From positions 302,451-366,450 of the forward strand of contig LN890280.1 in the NCBI GenBank assembly GCA_900065925.1: 64,000 nucleotides of DNA. Reading direction: 5' to 3'. Under the pieces are notes generated by a model. The model had not been told where the DNA came from and did no database searches. It saw only the letters and a program-made list of their open reading frames with translations. The stretch is from Nitrosotalea devaniterrae (GTDB taxonomy: Archaea; Thermoproteota; Nitrososphaeria; Nitrososphaerales; Nitrosopumilaceae). Every line of letters starts with the position of its first letter. Position 1 is the first letter of the stretch. This document shows positions 9,528-17,298 of this stretch, one piece after another. The position numbers and the translations under genes are program-made.

Positions 9528-9758
9528 TTACTTTAATGGCTGAAATGCTAGTAGGTATTCTTCTTTGCCAAAATCAAATGTTATGGTTACTTGGGTTGTG
9601 ATTTTTTTGATGCCGGTTCTGTCAAAATCTGTTACATCCTTTGGATTCAAGGATAGCCACTCTTCAATGAGATCTTCTCTACTACTAACTCCTAGTATCT
9701 GCAATGGTTCTGTTGCTTTTGATGATGCCTTGTCTGATTGTTGGTTTTTGTACGGCAA
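9528..9758 (-). CDS. Small hypothetical protein, 76 aa
   Basis: No family recognised. A polar N-terminus (KNQQSDKASSKATE) precedes a segment with helix then beta-strand character (EDLIEEWLSLNPKDVTDFDRTGIKKITTQVTITFDFGKEEYLLAFQPL). The stop of the upstream gene (9759-10148) and this ATG abut, so it is the last member of a three-gene operon led by an RHH protein. Confidence 0.65.
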   Translation of the reverse strand: MPYKNQQSDKASSKATEPLQILGVSSREDLIEEWLSLNPKDVTDFDRTGIKKITTQVTITFDFGKEEYLLAFQPLK

Positions 9759-10148
9759 TTATTCATCAACTTTTCCATTAGTATTCTTTGCTTTCTCTCT
9801 ACCAAAATTTTCAAACTCTACTGATCTCTCAAATGCTTCTTTTATTGGAATCAGAGTGTTGACAATATTTTCTCTTTGTTTTTCAACCATGTTTTTAATT
9901 TCTTCATATTCTGACTTTCTTGGAAGATTTTGTATTGCATTGAATAATACGTTGACCTCTTTTAGCACATTGACGGAAACTAGGTATGATCTGCCAAGAA
10001 AATCACTCATTGTGCGTAATGTTTCGTATATTACTTTCATGTCCTCGTCTGTTGTAACCTTGACAAGACGCTCAAGCGTCTGACTATACCTTTCTAATAC
10101 ATCGGCAACATCCATTAAATTTTCTTTGTACTCTACAGAATGAGACAT
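9759..10148 (-). CDS. Helical coiled-coil-like hypothetical protein, 129 aa
   Basis: Almost wholly alpha-helical, with heptad-like hydrophobics (DVADVLERYSQTLERLVKV, YEEIKNMVEKQRENIVNTL). No signal peptide or membrane segment. Middle gene of the RHH-led operon, 3 nt after the RHH stop and directly abutting the 76-aa gene. Function unknown. A structural or partner protein role is only inferred from its shape. The organisation (RHH regulator first, small helical proteins after) could be a toxin-antitoxin-like or granule-associated set, but no toxin fold is visible. Confidence 0.7.
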   Translation of the reverse strand: MSHSVEYKENLMDVADVLERYSQTLERLVKVTTDEDMKVIYETLRTMSDFLGRSYLVSVNVLKEVNVLFNAIQNLPRKSEYEEIKNMVEKQRENIVNTLIPIKEAFERSVEFENFGREKAKNTNGKVDE

Positions 10149-10151
10149 TTT

Positions 10152-10346
10152 TTATTTCTCTTTTAATTCATTTTTGACTTTTTTAGGATCCTCATCTTCT
10201 AACCATGTCTTTAATGCAATCTCTACTAATTGTGATAAATCAAGTTCTCTATCTATTGCATCTTTTTTTGCTTCTTTCCAAACAAATGGATCTATCTTGA
10301 TTGATGTTGTATCTCTTTTTACATTTGGATCCAGTTTTACTCTCAT
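10152..10346 (-). CDS. Ribbon-helix-helix (CopG/MetJ-type) DNA-binding protein
   Basis: 64 residues. The strand KRDTTSIKIDPFVWKEAKKDAIDRELDLSQLVEIALKTWL shows the beta-strand (TSIKID) and two helices of an RHH dimer that binds DNA in the major groove. First gene of a three-gene operon. A perfect 16-bp palindrome lies 10-25 nt before its ATG, at the expected site for repression between the TATA-like tttaaata and the start, so autoregulation is likely. Confidence 0.85.
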   Translation of the reverse strand: MRVKLDPNVKRDTTSIKIDPFVWKEAKKDAIDRELDLSQLVEIALKTWLEDEDPKKVKNELKEK

Positions 10347-10355
10347 GTTTTTGAT

Positions 10356-10371
10356 ATACTACTAGTAGTAT
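10356..10371. promoter_or_regulatory. Perfect 16-bp palindrome, probable RHH operator
   Basis: ATACTACTAGTAGTAT is identical to its reverse complement. It lies between the ATG of the RHH gene (10346) and a TATA-like tttaaat at about 10370-10376. Tandem ACTAGT-like half sites suit an RHH dimer of dimers. Confidence 0.6.
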
Positions 10372-10465
10372 TTAAATTTTAAAGTACATTTTAGGAAATT
10401 TTTGTAAAATGATTTGTATGTTTGATTTCATTTAAGATAATAAAGTGGTACGTTGACTGTCACTT

Positions 10466-11242
10466 ATGGAACTATTGGTGGCATACGAATCTGATCCTGC
10501 TGGTTCTAACATGGCATCATTTATCTCAAAGCAAATGAAAAAAGAAGGCGAAATTTATCGTGGAGATAATTTTGATCTTGTAATAATTCCAACTCCTACA
10601 ATTTCTGCAGATTGGCTTGAAGAAAAATATCATTATGATGGATATGTGTTTTTATCAAAACATGCATCTGAGAGCGGAACTCTTGCATTGACTTGTCACA
10701 GTACGGGAAATTTTGGCGATGCCATGTTTGGCGGGAATGCACGCCAAGTGGCAATTCCTCATCCACATTTGCAAAAATCATACATGAAGCGGTTATGGGA
10801 AGAAAGGGATGTTTTTTCAAACTTTGACATAACAATAGAAGCAACACATCATGGGCCAACTGCTTTGACCAAACCAGCCATATTCATTGAGATAGGTACA
10901 ACTGAAAAAGAATGGGCAGACAAGCTACTGTGTGAAAATGTGGCAAAAATTGTTCTAAAAGAAATGTCTGAATCGCCGAAAAAACATGATATAGCTATAT
11001 GCTTTGGAGGCACTCACTATCCTGATAAATTCAATAAAGAACTGCTTGAAGGTGATCTTGCACTGGGAACTGTAATTCCAAAACACGGTCTAGAAAATAT
11101 GGATTCCAAGTTGTTTGATCATATATTGAAACGAAATACTGGAGCCAAATTTGCGCTAGTGGATTGGAGTGGACTGGGAAAAAGTAAACAAAAAATAGTA
11201 GAAATGATAAATTCAACCAACCTGGAAATGATAAAAATTTGA
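10466..11242 (+). CDS. dtdA: D-aminoacyl-tRNA deacylase (archaeal DtdA/GEK1 family)
   Basis: 258 residues. Removes D-amino acids wrongly attached to tRNA. Family motifs are SKHASESGTLALTCHSTGNFGDA (about residues 64-86), ATHHGPTAL (about 126-134) and the metal-related CFGGTHYPDKF (about 178-188). Length agrees with archaeal DtdA. It overlaps the next gene by 4 nt (TTGA), so dtdA and the ogt-like gene are translationally coupled. Confidence 0.92.
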   Translation: MELLVAYESDPAGSNMASFISKQMKKEGEIYRGDNFDLVIIPTPTISADWLEEKYHYDGYVFLSKHASESGTLALTCHSTGNFGDAMFGGNARQVAIPHPHLQKSYMKRLWEERDVFSNFDITIEATHHGPTALTKPAIFIEIGTTEKEWADKLLCENVAKIVLKEMSESPKKHDIAICFGGTHYPDKFNKELLEGDLALGTVIPKHGLENMDSKLFDHILKRNTGAKFALVDWSGLGKSKQKIVEMINSTNLEMIKI

Positions 11243-11535
11243 AACTTGAACACAAGGTGTACAAAGAACTTCTAAAAGTTCCAAAGGGGAAAGTAACAAC
11301 CTATGGTGAGCTAGCAAAGGCAGTTGGTCTGAAAAATGGGCAACGTGCCATTGGCAGAATGATGAACAAAAATCCCTTTCCAGTTATAGTTCCTTGTCAT
11401 AGGGTGATTCTATCTAGCGGTAAAATTGGGGGCTATGCGTGGGGCGAGAAGATAAAGACCAACATGCTTTCAAAAGAGGGAGTAAAAATCAAGAAAGGAA
11501 AAATTCTTGATAAAGATAAAATTTATAGATTTTAA
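11239..11535 (+). CDS. ogt: Methylated-DNA-protein cysteine methyltransferase, catalytic domain only
   Basis: 98 residues, consisting of the C-terminal DNA-binding and catalytic domain of O6-alkylguanine-DNA alkyltransferases. The acceptor cysteine is intact in VPCHRV (Cys near residue 53). The winged-helix part GKVTTYGELAKAVG and the asparagine-containing segment GLKNGQRAIGRMMNKNP are present, while the N-terminal domain of larger Ogt proteins is absent. It starts with TTG inside the dtdA stop. It could be an alkyltransferase-like protein, but those lack the cysteine. Confidence 0.85.
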   Translation: MKLEHKVYKELLKVPKGKVTTYGELAKAVGLKNGQRAIGRMMNKNPFPVIVPCHRVILSSGKIGGYAWGEKIKTNMLSKEGVKIKKGKILDKDKIYRF

Positions 11536-11537
11536 AT

Positions 11538-11987
11538 TTATTTCTTGGAACGAACTTCTTCTATCAAGCTTCTAAGATGTGCCAAGTTTCTTACTTGGTT
11601 TCCACCGACTTGTTTGTATAGTTTCCAATAACTTTCATTTGGTATTTCTTTTCTTGATTTTGAAACTTTTAGCTGGTGTCTCATGGCTCTTATTCTTTTT
11701 ACGTAGACTTCTTTCTTTCCAACTCTTGATCCCTTTCTTCCTTTTTTAGAACCTTGTTTAGTACCACGTTTGCGTCTTTGAGATTTCTTAAAGTGCGCTC
11801 TTCCTTTTGAAGTTCCTACGATTGGTTTTACTTGGATTGTTCCAGCAGTTATCAAACTTCTAATGTTGTCACGAGTGATTGCATCAGTTACATCATCTAG
11901 ATATTCTGGATCAAATCTTACTCTACCTACACCGACTCCAAGAATTCTGGAGACTAGCTGTCTTTTGGACTTAAGATTTACTACCAC
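11538..11987 (-). CDS. rpl19e: Large-subunit ribosomal protein L19e
   Basis: 149 residues with the basic central region RGTKQGSKKGRKGSRVGKK and LKSKRQLVSRILGVGVGRV at the N-terminus, both diagnostic for L19e. The start is GTG at 11987, inside the end of rpl32e (17-nt overlap). Archaeal spc operons usually have L6-L32e-L19e-L18. Here L32e-L19e stand apart, on the opposite strand from rpl18 (19755). Confidence 0.93.
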   Translation of the reverse strand: MVVNLKSKRQLVSRILGVGVGRVRFDPEYLDDVTDAITRDNIRSLITAGTIQVKPIVGTSKGRAHFKKSQRRKRGTKQGSKKGRKGSRVGKKEVYVKRIRAMRHQLKVSKSRKEIPNESYWKLYKQVGGNQVRNLAHLRSLIEEVRSKK

Positions 11988-12372
11988 TCGCTGACACCCT
12001 TGCGTTGAATACCTTGAAGTTCTTTTCTAATGCCTTTGTGATTATTTCACTTCTCTTCTTTTTTCCTACTCCATGACCGAATCTAACTCCATCTTTCTTT
12101 GGATCGAGTTTTTCCAAGTCTTTCAAGTTGTAAACTAAATTATCGGTAAATCCTGAAGGGTGTAATCCTCTTGCGATCTTTGGTCCACCATATCCTACTC
12201 GTACTAGAGCTGGCCAACCCTTCTTCTGTTTTCTTTGATGGTTGTCCATACCTTTTGGCTTTCTCCATGTTTCTGCAAGTCTTGCATATCTCCAGCTCTC
12301 TTGTCTTACAAAGTCTGGTCTGTGCTCAGCCACCTTTTTTCTAAGCTCAAGAGCTTCTTTATTGATAGGCAT
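11971..12372 (-). CDS. rpl32e: Large-subunit ribosomal protein L32e
   Basis: 133 residues. Diagnostic segments are WRKPKGMDNHQRKQKKG and VGYGGPKIARGLHPSGF. ATG at 12372. First gene of the isolated rpl32e-rpl19e pair, divergent from pckA. Its stop lies 17 nt inside rpl19e. Confidence 0.93.
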   Translation of the reverse strand: MPINKEALELRKKVAEHRPDFVRQESWRYARLAETWRKPKGMDNHQRKQKKGWPALVRVGYGGPKIARGLHPSGFTDNLVYNLKDLEKLDPKKDGVRFGHGVGKKKRSEIITKALEKNFKVFNARVSASGSKS

Positions 12373-12474
12373 GTATACGACTCTGACTAAATTTTACAAT
12401 AAATACGTTTCTTGCTTGAGCTCGTCGTGATCCGAAGAGATAATAAGGATTTTCATAGGGAATCGTCTTACCAG

Positions 12475-14079
12475 ATGATAGAGGATTTGGAACATACGAT
12501 CACTCGTCACGTTGTATCTCAATTGGAGCAAATGGGAATAAAACCTGCAAAGATACAGAGAAACTTACAGGTTGACAATCTCATTGATCTAATCGAAGAA
12601 AGAAATGAAGGTATTCTCACTGCAAATGGTGCTATAGCTGTAAAAACTGGAAAATATACTGGAAGGTCTCCAGATGACCGTTTTATAGTAGATGATGAAC
12701 AAACCCACGATACTGTTGACTGGGGTAAAATCAATCACGCGTTTCCAGGCGACAAGTTTGATGGTATATTTGAAAAAATGAAAAAACACATCGATGGAAA
12801 AGAGGTCTTTATCTTTGATGGGTTCATTGGTGCAGACGCTGAGCACCGATTGCCAATTAGAATCATAACTGATCATCCATGGCAAAGCTTGTTTGTAAGA
12901 CAACTCTTCATCAGACCAACTACATCAGAACTAGAATCTCACACACCAGAGTATACCGTTATTGCACTAAATGATTTCAAAGCAACGCCCGAAGTAGATG
13001 GCACAAAAACTGATACATTCATTCTTCTCAATTATACCAAGAAAGTTGTTTTAATCGGAGCAACATCATATGCTGGAGAGATAAAAAAGGCAATGTTCTC
13101 TGTCATGAATTACATCTTACCATCACGCGGTGTCTTTCCAATGCACTGTTCTGCTAATATTGGAAAGAGCGGTGATACAGCTTTATTCTTTGGTTTATCC
13201 GGTACTGGAAAAACTACATTATCAGCAGACTCCAATCGTAAATTGATAGGTGATGATGAACATGGATGGTCTGACAAGGGAGTTTTTAATTTTGAAGGTG
13301 GATGTTATGCCAAGTGCATAAATCTAAACAAGGATGCAGAACCGCAAATCTGGGATGCAATAAGATCTGGAGCAGTATTGGAAAATGTTGTAATTGACAA
13401 AAAAACCATGATGCCAGATTTTCATGACGGTAGTCTTACTGAAAATACCAGAGCTGCTTATCCTCTTGATTATATCCCTGGTGCAGTGATGCCAAGTCTT
13501 GGTGGAAACCCCCAAGTTATCATATTTCTAACAGCTGATGCGTTTGGTGTATTGCCACCAATAGCTAGACTCACAAAAGAAGGAGCCATGTATCACTTTA
13601 TGTCTGGATATACAAGCAAACTTGCTGGAACTGAACGAGGTATCACTGAACCTCGTGCAACATTTTCCGAGTGCTTTGGTGCTCCTTTCATGTCAAGACA
13701 TGCATCAGTTTATGCAAAACTATTGGGAGAGAAAATTACAAAACACAATGCTGTGGTATATCTGATAAACACAGGTTGGTCAGGCGGACCATATGGAATT
13801 GGCAAGAGAATGAATATTCACTATACCAGAAGTATGGTTACTGCAGCACTTTCTGGGGAACTAAACAAGGCACAATATAGACACGATGAGGTCTTTAATC
13901 TTGATGTACCAGTTTCATGTCCTGATGTTCCATCTGAAGTGCTAAACCCAAGAAATACCTGGTCTGACAAGGATGCTTATGACTTGTCTGCAAAAAAACT
14001 GGCCCTAATGTTTGTAGACAATTTCAAAAAATTTGGAAATGTTGCTCCCGAAATAAAAGATGCTGGACCGCATATCTGA
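12475..14079 (+). CDS. pckA: Phosphoenolpyruvate carboxykinase (ATP)
   Basis: 534 residues. Converts oxaloacetate plus ATP to PEP, CO2 and ADP: gluconeogenic flow from the C4 products of autotrophic CO2 fixation. The kinase P-loop FGLSGTGKTTLS is near residue 240, followed by DDEHGW, the second metal/nucleotide region. The substrate-binding TGRSPDDRF lies near residue 50 and GTERGITEPRATFSECFG near 405. This is the ATP-type, not the GTP-type. An in-frame TTG at 12412 would add 21 residues, but a TATA-like aataaat near 12390-12400 would put transcription start after that TTG, so the ATG is preferred. Confidence 0.93.
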   Translation: MIEDLEHTITRHVVSQLEQMGIKPAKIQRNLQVDNLIDLIEERNEGILTANGAIAVKTGKYTGRSPDDRFIVDDEQTHDTVDWGKINHAFPGDKFDGIFEKMKKHIDGKEVFIFDGFIGADAEHRLPIRIITDHPWQSLFVRQLFIRPTTSELESHTPEYTVIALNDFKATPEVDGTKTDTFILLNYTKKVVLIGATSYAGEIKKAMFSVMNYILPSRGVFPMHCSANIGKSGDTALFFGLSGTGKTTLSADSNRKLIGDDEHGWSDKGVFNFEGGCYAKCINLNKDAEPQIWDAIRSGAVLENVVIDKKTMMPDFHDGSLTENTRAAYPLDYIPGAVMPSLGGNPQVIIFLTADAFGVLPPIARLTKEGAMYHFMSGYTSKLAGTERGITEPRATFSECFGAPFMSRHASVYAKLLGEKITKHNAVVYLINTGWSGGPYGIGKRMNIHYTRSMVTAALSGELNKAQYRHDEVFNLDVPVSCPDVPSEVLNPRNTWSDKDAYDLSAKKLALMFVDNFKKFGNVAPEIKDAGPHI

Positions 14080-14081
14080 TT

Positions 14082-16097
14082 TTATCTACGACGTATTAGA
14101 ACCACAAGTAACATTATACCAAAAATACCAGAAACAATTATCACTTGTTTGATTGGAATTTGTAAAATGTTTTCAATATCAAAATGATTCTCTGAAATGT
14201 GATTTACCATTAGTGTATGATATGCATGGTCCGTTACATTTCCTACCTTGATGTCTGCTTGAACCCAATACTCTCCTGCGCTGTCAATGGTTATTGTTTT
14301 GCTATCTTGTGGTGTGATTCCAACTATTCTGGTATCATGTGAACCTGCCTTTGTCAAGGAAATCTTTGCGTATGACCATTTGTCAGGATAATTGATTGAA
14401 AAATTAATCTGCGTGTCAGCCTGACTTGCATCTAGTGTTCCCTTGGTAACATGAACTAGAACCGGAATGCGGTATGCAGTTTTTGAATCATCAATTATTA
14501 TGAATCCCTCATAATCATTTGGTTTTTTGATATCATCTGTAATCTTTGCATTTATTGTATTGTTGGTTATGCCATAACTAAAATCAAGACTTGGTTCATT
14601 GGACAAAAACTGGACTTTTAATTTTGGAATGGTATTGTCTATTGGATTCAAGTGTAATGTTCTGGTCTCACTGGGGTTATCATAAGAGAGGTTGAAAACT
14701 AGATCATGGGGTTCAATTATTAAATTTGCAGAACTTGCCCTTGTGACATTTAACCTTCCACTTCCTGCAACATCAATTGGGAATATTTTACCATGTGCAT
14801 CTGTGACAGGATCAGTTGTTGTGATGATAAGAGATGCTATTGATGCTGGATCCATGCTTGGATATTTTTGTAGCAATATGGCAACTGCTCCAGTAACATG
14901 CGGAGCTGCTATGCTTGTACCGCTAGTCAAGTTGTATTTTCCGCCAATTGTTGTTGTATTTACATAAACTCCAGGGGCAACAAGATCTGGTTTTACATAA
15001 AATGGAGAAACTGATCCACGTGAACTAAATGGTGCTACAAAATCTGGGTGATAAAATACGTCTAGGTTGCCCATTGCATTGTCTTTTAAAATAGACCGTA
15101 ACTTGAGACCATCATCTCCTGACATGGAAATAACTGGAATCCTTGGTTGGTAACCTCTAGTTGAATTGGGTCCTATGAGCTCGCCAAAAAAAACTCCGCT
15201 TTGATTGTTAAATATTATAAGACCGATTGCACCATGGTCTGCAGCATTTTTTTCTTTTTCAGAAAAATACACTTTCTCACCTTTGATGTCACTACCGCGT
15301 TGCTCAAGCAATATGGCATCTTTGACATCAATGTTTTCAAGATCTGTGTTTCTTCCATATCCGCCATAGATTATTTTTCCTTGTATTGGATTTTTCAAAA
15401 TATTGGTACCAAGCATTGGTAGTGTGTCATATTGCTTGTCTCCAATCTCTAGTGTTGACACTACACTTGATGTTATGTTGTTGTATGATGCTCCTACAGT
15501 TATCACGTTGTAATCCCTGCCAGGACTTCCGATGGTCTTGTCATCAGGCCCGTTGTTTCCTGCTGCTGTGACTACAACAATTCCTTTTTTTACTGCCTCA
15601 TCGACTGCATTTTCTAGTTCATCATTAGTTCTGTTTACTCCTAGACTGATGTTTATCACACCCATTTTTTCATCTATGGCGAGAGATATGGCCTGTATGA
15701 TATAGTCAGACGAAACAGATTCTCCTGTAGATGATACCTTGTATGAAAACAACTGGGACTTTGGAGCCATGCCTGAAAAACTTCCATTGGCACCAATTAT
15801 GCCTGCTACTTCTGTACCGTGGCCGTTTACATCATTTGGTTTCTTGTCTGCATTGACATAGTCGTACCCGCCTGCAACTCTTCCTGATTGTCCGTAACCG
15901 TACAAATCAGGATGTGAAAAATCAATGCCGGTATCTATTATTCCAATTTTTATTCCTTGACCGTCCAACCCTTGTTGTCTTGTAGTTTGAACACCAACTA
16001 ACTGTATACTCTTTGAAAGAAGACTTTCAGAATCTGAAATAAAATATGTGACACACAAAATAAAAACAAGAGAAAAAATTAGTAATTTCTCTATCAC
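14082..16097 (-). CDS. Membrane-anchored subtilisin-like serine protease (S8) with PA-type insert
   Basis: 671 residues. An N-terminal signal/anchor helix (about 3-20) precedes the catalytic domain with Asp55 (IIDTGID), His93 (NGHGTEVAG), oxyanion Asn181 (AAGNNG) and Ser395 (SGTSIAAPH). A protease-associated (PA) type insertion lies about 240-345 between the Asn and Ser blocks. After the catalytic domain come Ig/Fn3-like beta regions (about 455-640), then a C-terminal membrane helix and RRR stop-transfer. The protease should therefore sit on the outer face of the membrane, processing or degrading surface proteins. The stop lies 2 nt from the convergent pckA stop. Confidence 0.93.
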   Translation of the reverse strand: MIEKLLIFSLVFILCVTYFISDSESLLSKSIQLVGVQTTRQQGLDGQGIKIGIIDTGIDFSHPDLYGYGQSGRVAGGYDYVNADKKPNDVNGHGTEVAGIIGANGSFSGMAPKSQLFSYKVSSTGESVSSDYIIQAISLAIDEKMGVINISLGVNRTNDELENAVDEAVKKGIVVVTAAGNNGPDDKTIGSPGRDYNVITVGASYNNITSSVVSTLEIGDKQYDTLPMLGTNILKNPIQGKIIYGGYGRNTDLENIDVKDAILLEQRGSDIKGEKVYFSEKEKNAADHGAIGLIIFNNQSGVFFGELIGPNSTRGYQPRIPVISMSGDDGLKLRSILKDNAMGNLDVFYHPDFVAPFSSRGSVSPFYVKPDLVAPGVYVNTTTIGGKYNLTSGTSIAAPHVTGAVAILLQKYPSMDPASIASLIITTTDPVTDAHGKIFPIDVAGSGRLNVTRASSANLIIEPHDLVFNLSYDNPSETRTLHLNPIDNTIPKLKVQFLSNEPSLDFSYGITNNTINAKITDDIKKPNDYEGFIIIDDSKTAYRIPVLVHVTKGTLDASQADTQINFSINYPDKWSYAKISLTKAGSHDTRIVGITPQDSKTITIDSAGEYWVQADIKVGNVTDHAYHTLMVNHISENHFDIENILQIPIKQVIIVSGIFGIMLLVVLIRRR

Positions 16098-16143
16098 ATC
16101 ATATCTGAATTGAGACTAGATAAAATGCATTTGCAACCAAAGC

Positions 16144-16151
16144 CATAAATT
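16144..16151 (+). promoter_or_regulatory. TATA box of the superoxide dismutase gene
   Basis: cataaatt is centred about 26 nt before ATG 16174, arguing for a leaderless start there over the in-frame TTG at 16150, which lies within the box. Confidence 0.5.
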
Positions 16152-16173
16152 GCAAGATGGACTTGAGATTTTT

Positions 16174-16797
16174 ATGGCAAAATATGAACTTCCAAAAGTA
16201 CCATACTCGTATGATTCCTTGGAACCGCACATAGACGCCAAAACAATGGAAATTCATCACACAAAGCATCATCAAGCATACACTGATGGCTTGAACAATG
16301 CATTGGCAACCGTGAGCACTGAATTACAAAACATGGAACTTCCCAAGTTACTTTCAAACTTGAACCAAGTTCCAGAAAATGTTAGAGGTGCAGTGAATTT
16401 TCACGGAGGAGGTTACGAAAACCATGCTCTGTTTTGGAATAATATGAAACCAAGCGGTGGTGGAAAACCAGGCGGTAGCTTAGAAGAAGCTATTAATTCT
16501 GTGTTTGGAAACTTTGACAGCTTCAAAGAAAAATTTGTCAAGGATACCATTGCTATACAAGGAAGTGGTTGGGGTTGGTTAACTTTCAATCCTCAGACAA
16601 CAAAAGTTGAGTTTACTACAATGCCAAATCAAACAAGTCCACGTACCAAAGGTCTTGTCCCATTATTGGGATTGGATGTTTGGGAGCACGCCTATTATCT
16701 AAAATACCAAAATCGACGTGCAGACTATGTCAACGCATGGTGGAATGTAATAAACTGGGATGAAGTAGACGCAAAACTTTCAAAGGCAAAGGCATAA
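16174..16797 (+). CDS. sod: Superoxide dismutase (Fe/Mn family)
   Basis: 207 residues. Dismutates superoxide in the cytoplasm (no signal peptide). The N-terminal metal ligand His28 is in MEIHHTKHH. A second His lies in ENHALFWNNM, and Asp and His in LGLDVWEHAYYLKYQN. Metal choice between Fe and Mn cannot be told safely from sequence. Monocistronic by context: subtilase divergent upstream, pfdA with its own promoter downstream. Confidence 0.95.
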   Translation: MAKYELPKVPYSYDSLEPHIDAKTMEIHHTKHHQAYTDGLNNALATVSTELQNMELPKLLSNLNQVPENVRGAVNFHGGGYENHALFWNNMKPSGGGKPGGSLEEAINSVFGNFDSFKEKFVKDTIAIQGSGWGWLTFNPQTTKVEFTTMPNQTSPRTKGLVPLLGLDVWEHAYYLKYQNRRADYVNAWWNVINWDEVDAKLSKAKA

Positions 16798-16834
16798 CTC
16801 CTTTTCTTCTTTTTGTTTTGTATTTTCAGAATGA

Positions 16835-16842
16835 ATTTATAG
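16835..16842 (+). promoter_or_regulatory. TATA box of pfdA
   Basis: atttatag lies 23-30 nt before ATG 16865, supporting that start over the in-frame TTG at 16859. It probably serves pfdA-ftsY-argF. Confidence 0.5.
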
Positions 16843-16864
16843 TCAATCGGAGAATTTTTTGCAA

Positions 16865-17287
16865 ATGAGTGAAGAACAAGCTCAAGCATTGATGCAGCAG
16901 ATGCAAGCTCTAGAATCTTACCTGACTGATTTAGTACAACGAGAAGAAACCGTAATGAGGCTTTTACAGGAAGCTGCAAATGCAGTAGAATCCATGAAAG
17001 GAATGACTGGCAATGTTGATTGTGAAACACTTGTACCAGTTGGCCTGGGAGTCTATGTGAAAGCAAAAATAAATCCTGAACAAAAAATGATCGTAAACAT
17101 TGGTGCCGGGGCATCAGTAGAGCAAGACAAAAACTCTGCAATCAATTACATGGAATCTCGAATCAAAGAACTTGAGATAGTATTGCAACAGTTGGCATCA
17201 CAACGACAAGAAGTCTCAATGAAACTTGAACAGGGACAACATGAAATGAACAAACTTATACAATCAAATCGTAATTCCATGCAGTAA
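16865..17287 (+). CDS. pfdA: Prefoldin alpha subunit
   Basis: 140 residues. With the beta subunit (51508-51903) it forms the hexameric prefoldin that holds unfolded proteins for the thermosome. N- and C-terminal coiled-coil helices flank the beta-barrel segment (VPVGLGVYVKAKI, MIVNIGAGASVEQD), the alpha-class layout with two hairpins. Next to ftsY (11 nt), a common archaeal pairing. Confidence 0.92.
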   Translation: MSEEQAQALMQQMQALESYLTDLVQREETVMRLLQEAANAVESMKGMTGNVDCETLVPVGLGVYVKAKINPEQKMIVNIGAGASVEQDKNSAINYMESRIKELEIVLQQLASQRQEVSMKLEQGQHEMNKLIQSNRNSMQ

Positions 17288-17298
17288 GGCAGTATACC

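Noticed and set aside
12412-12474. Upstream TTG start for pckA
   Set aside because: It lies within the expected promoter-to-start interval and the extra 21 residues are not family-like.
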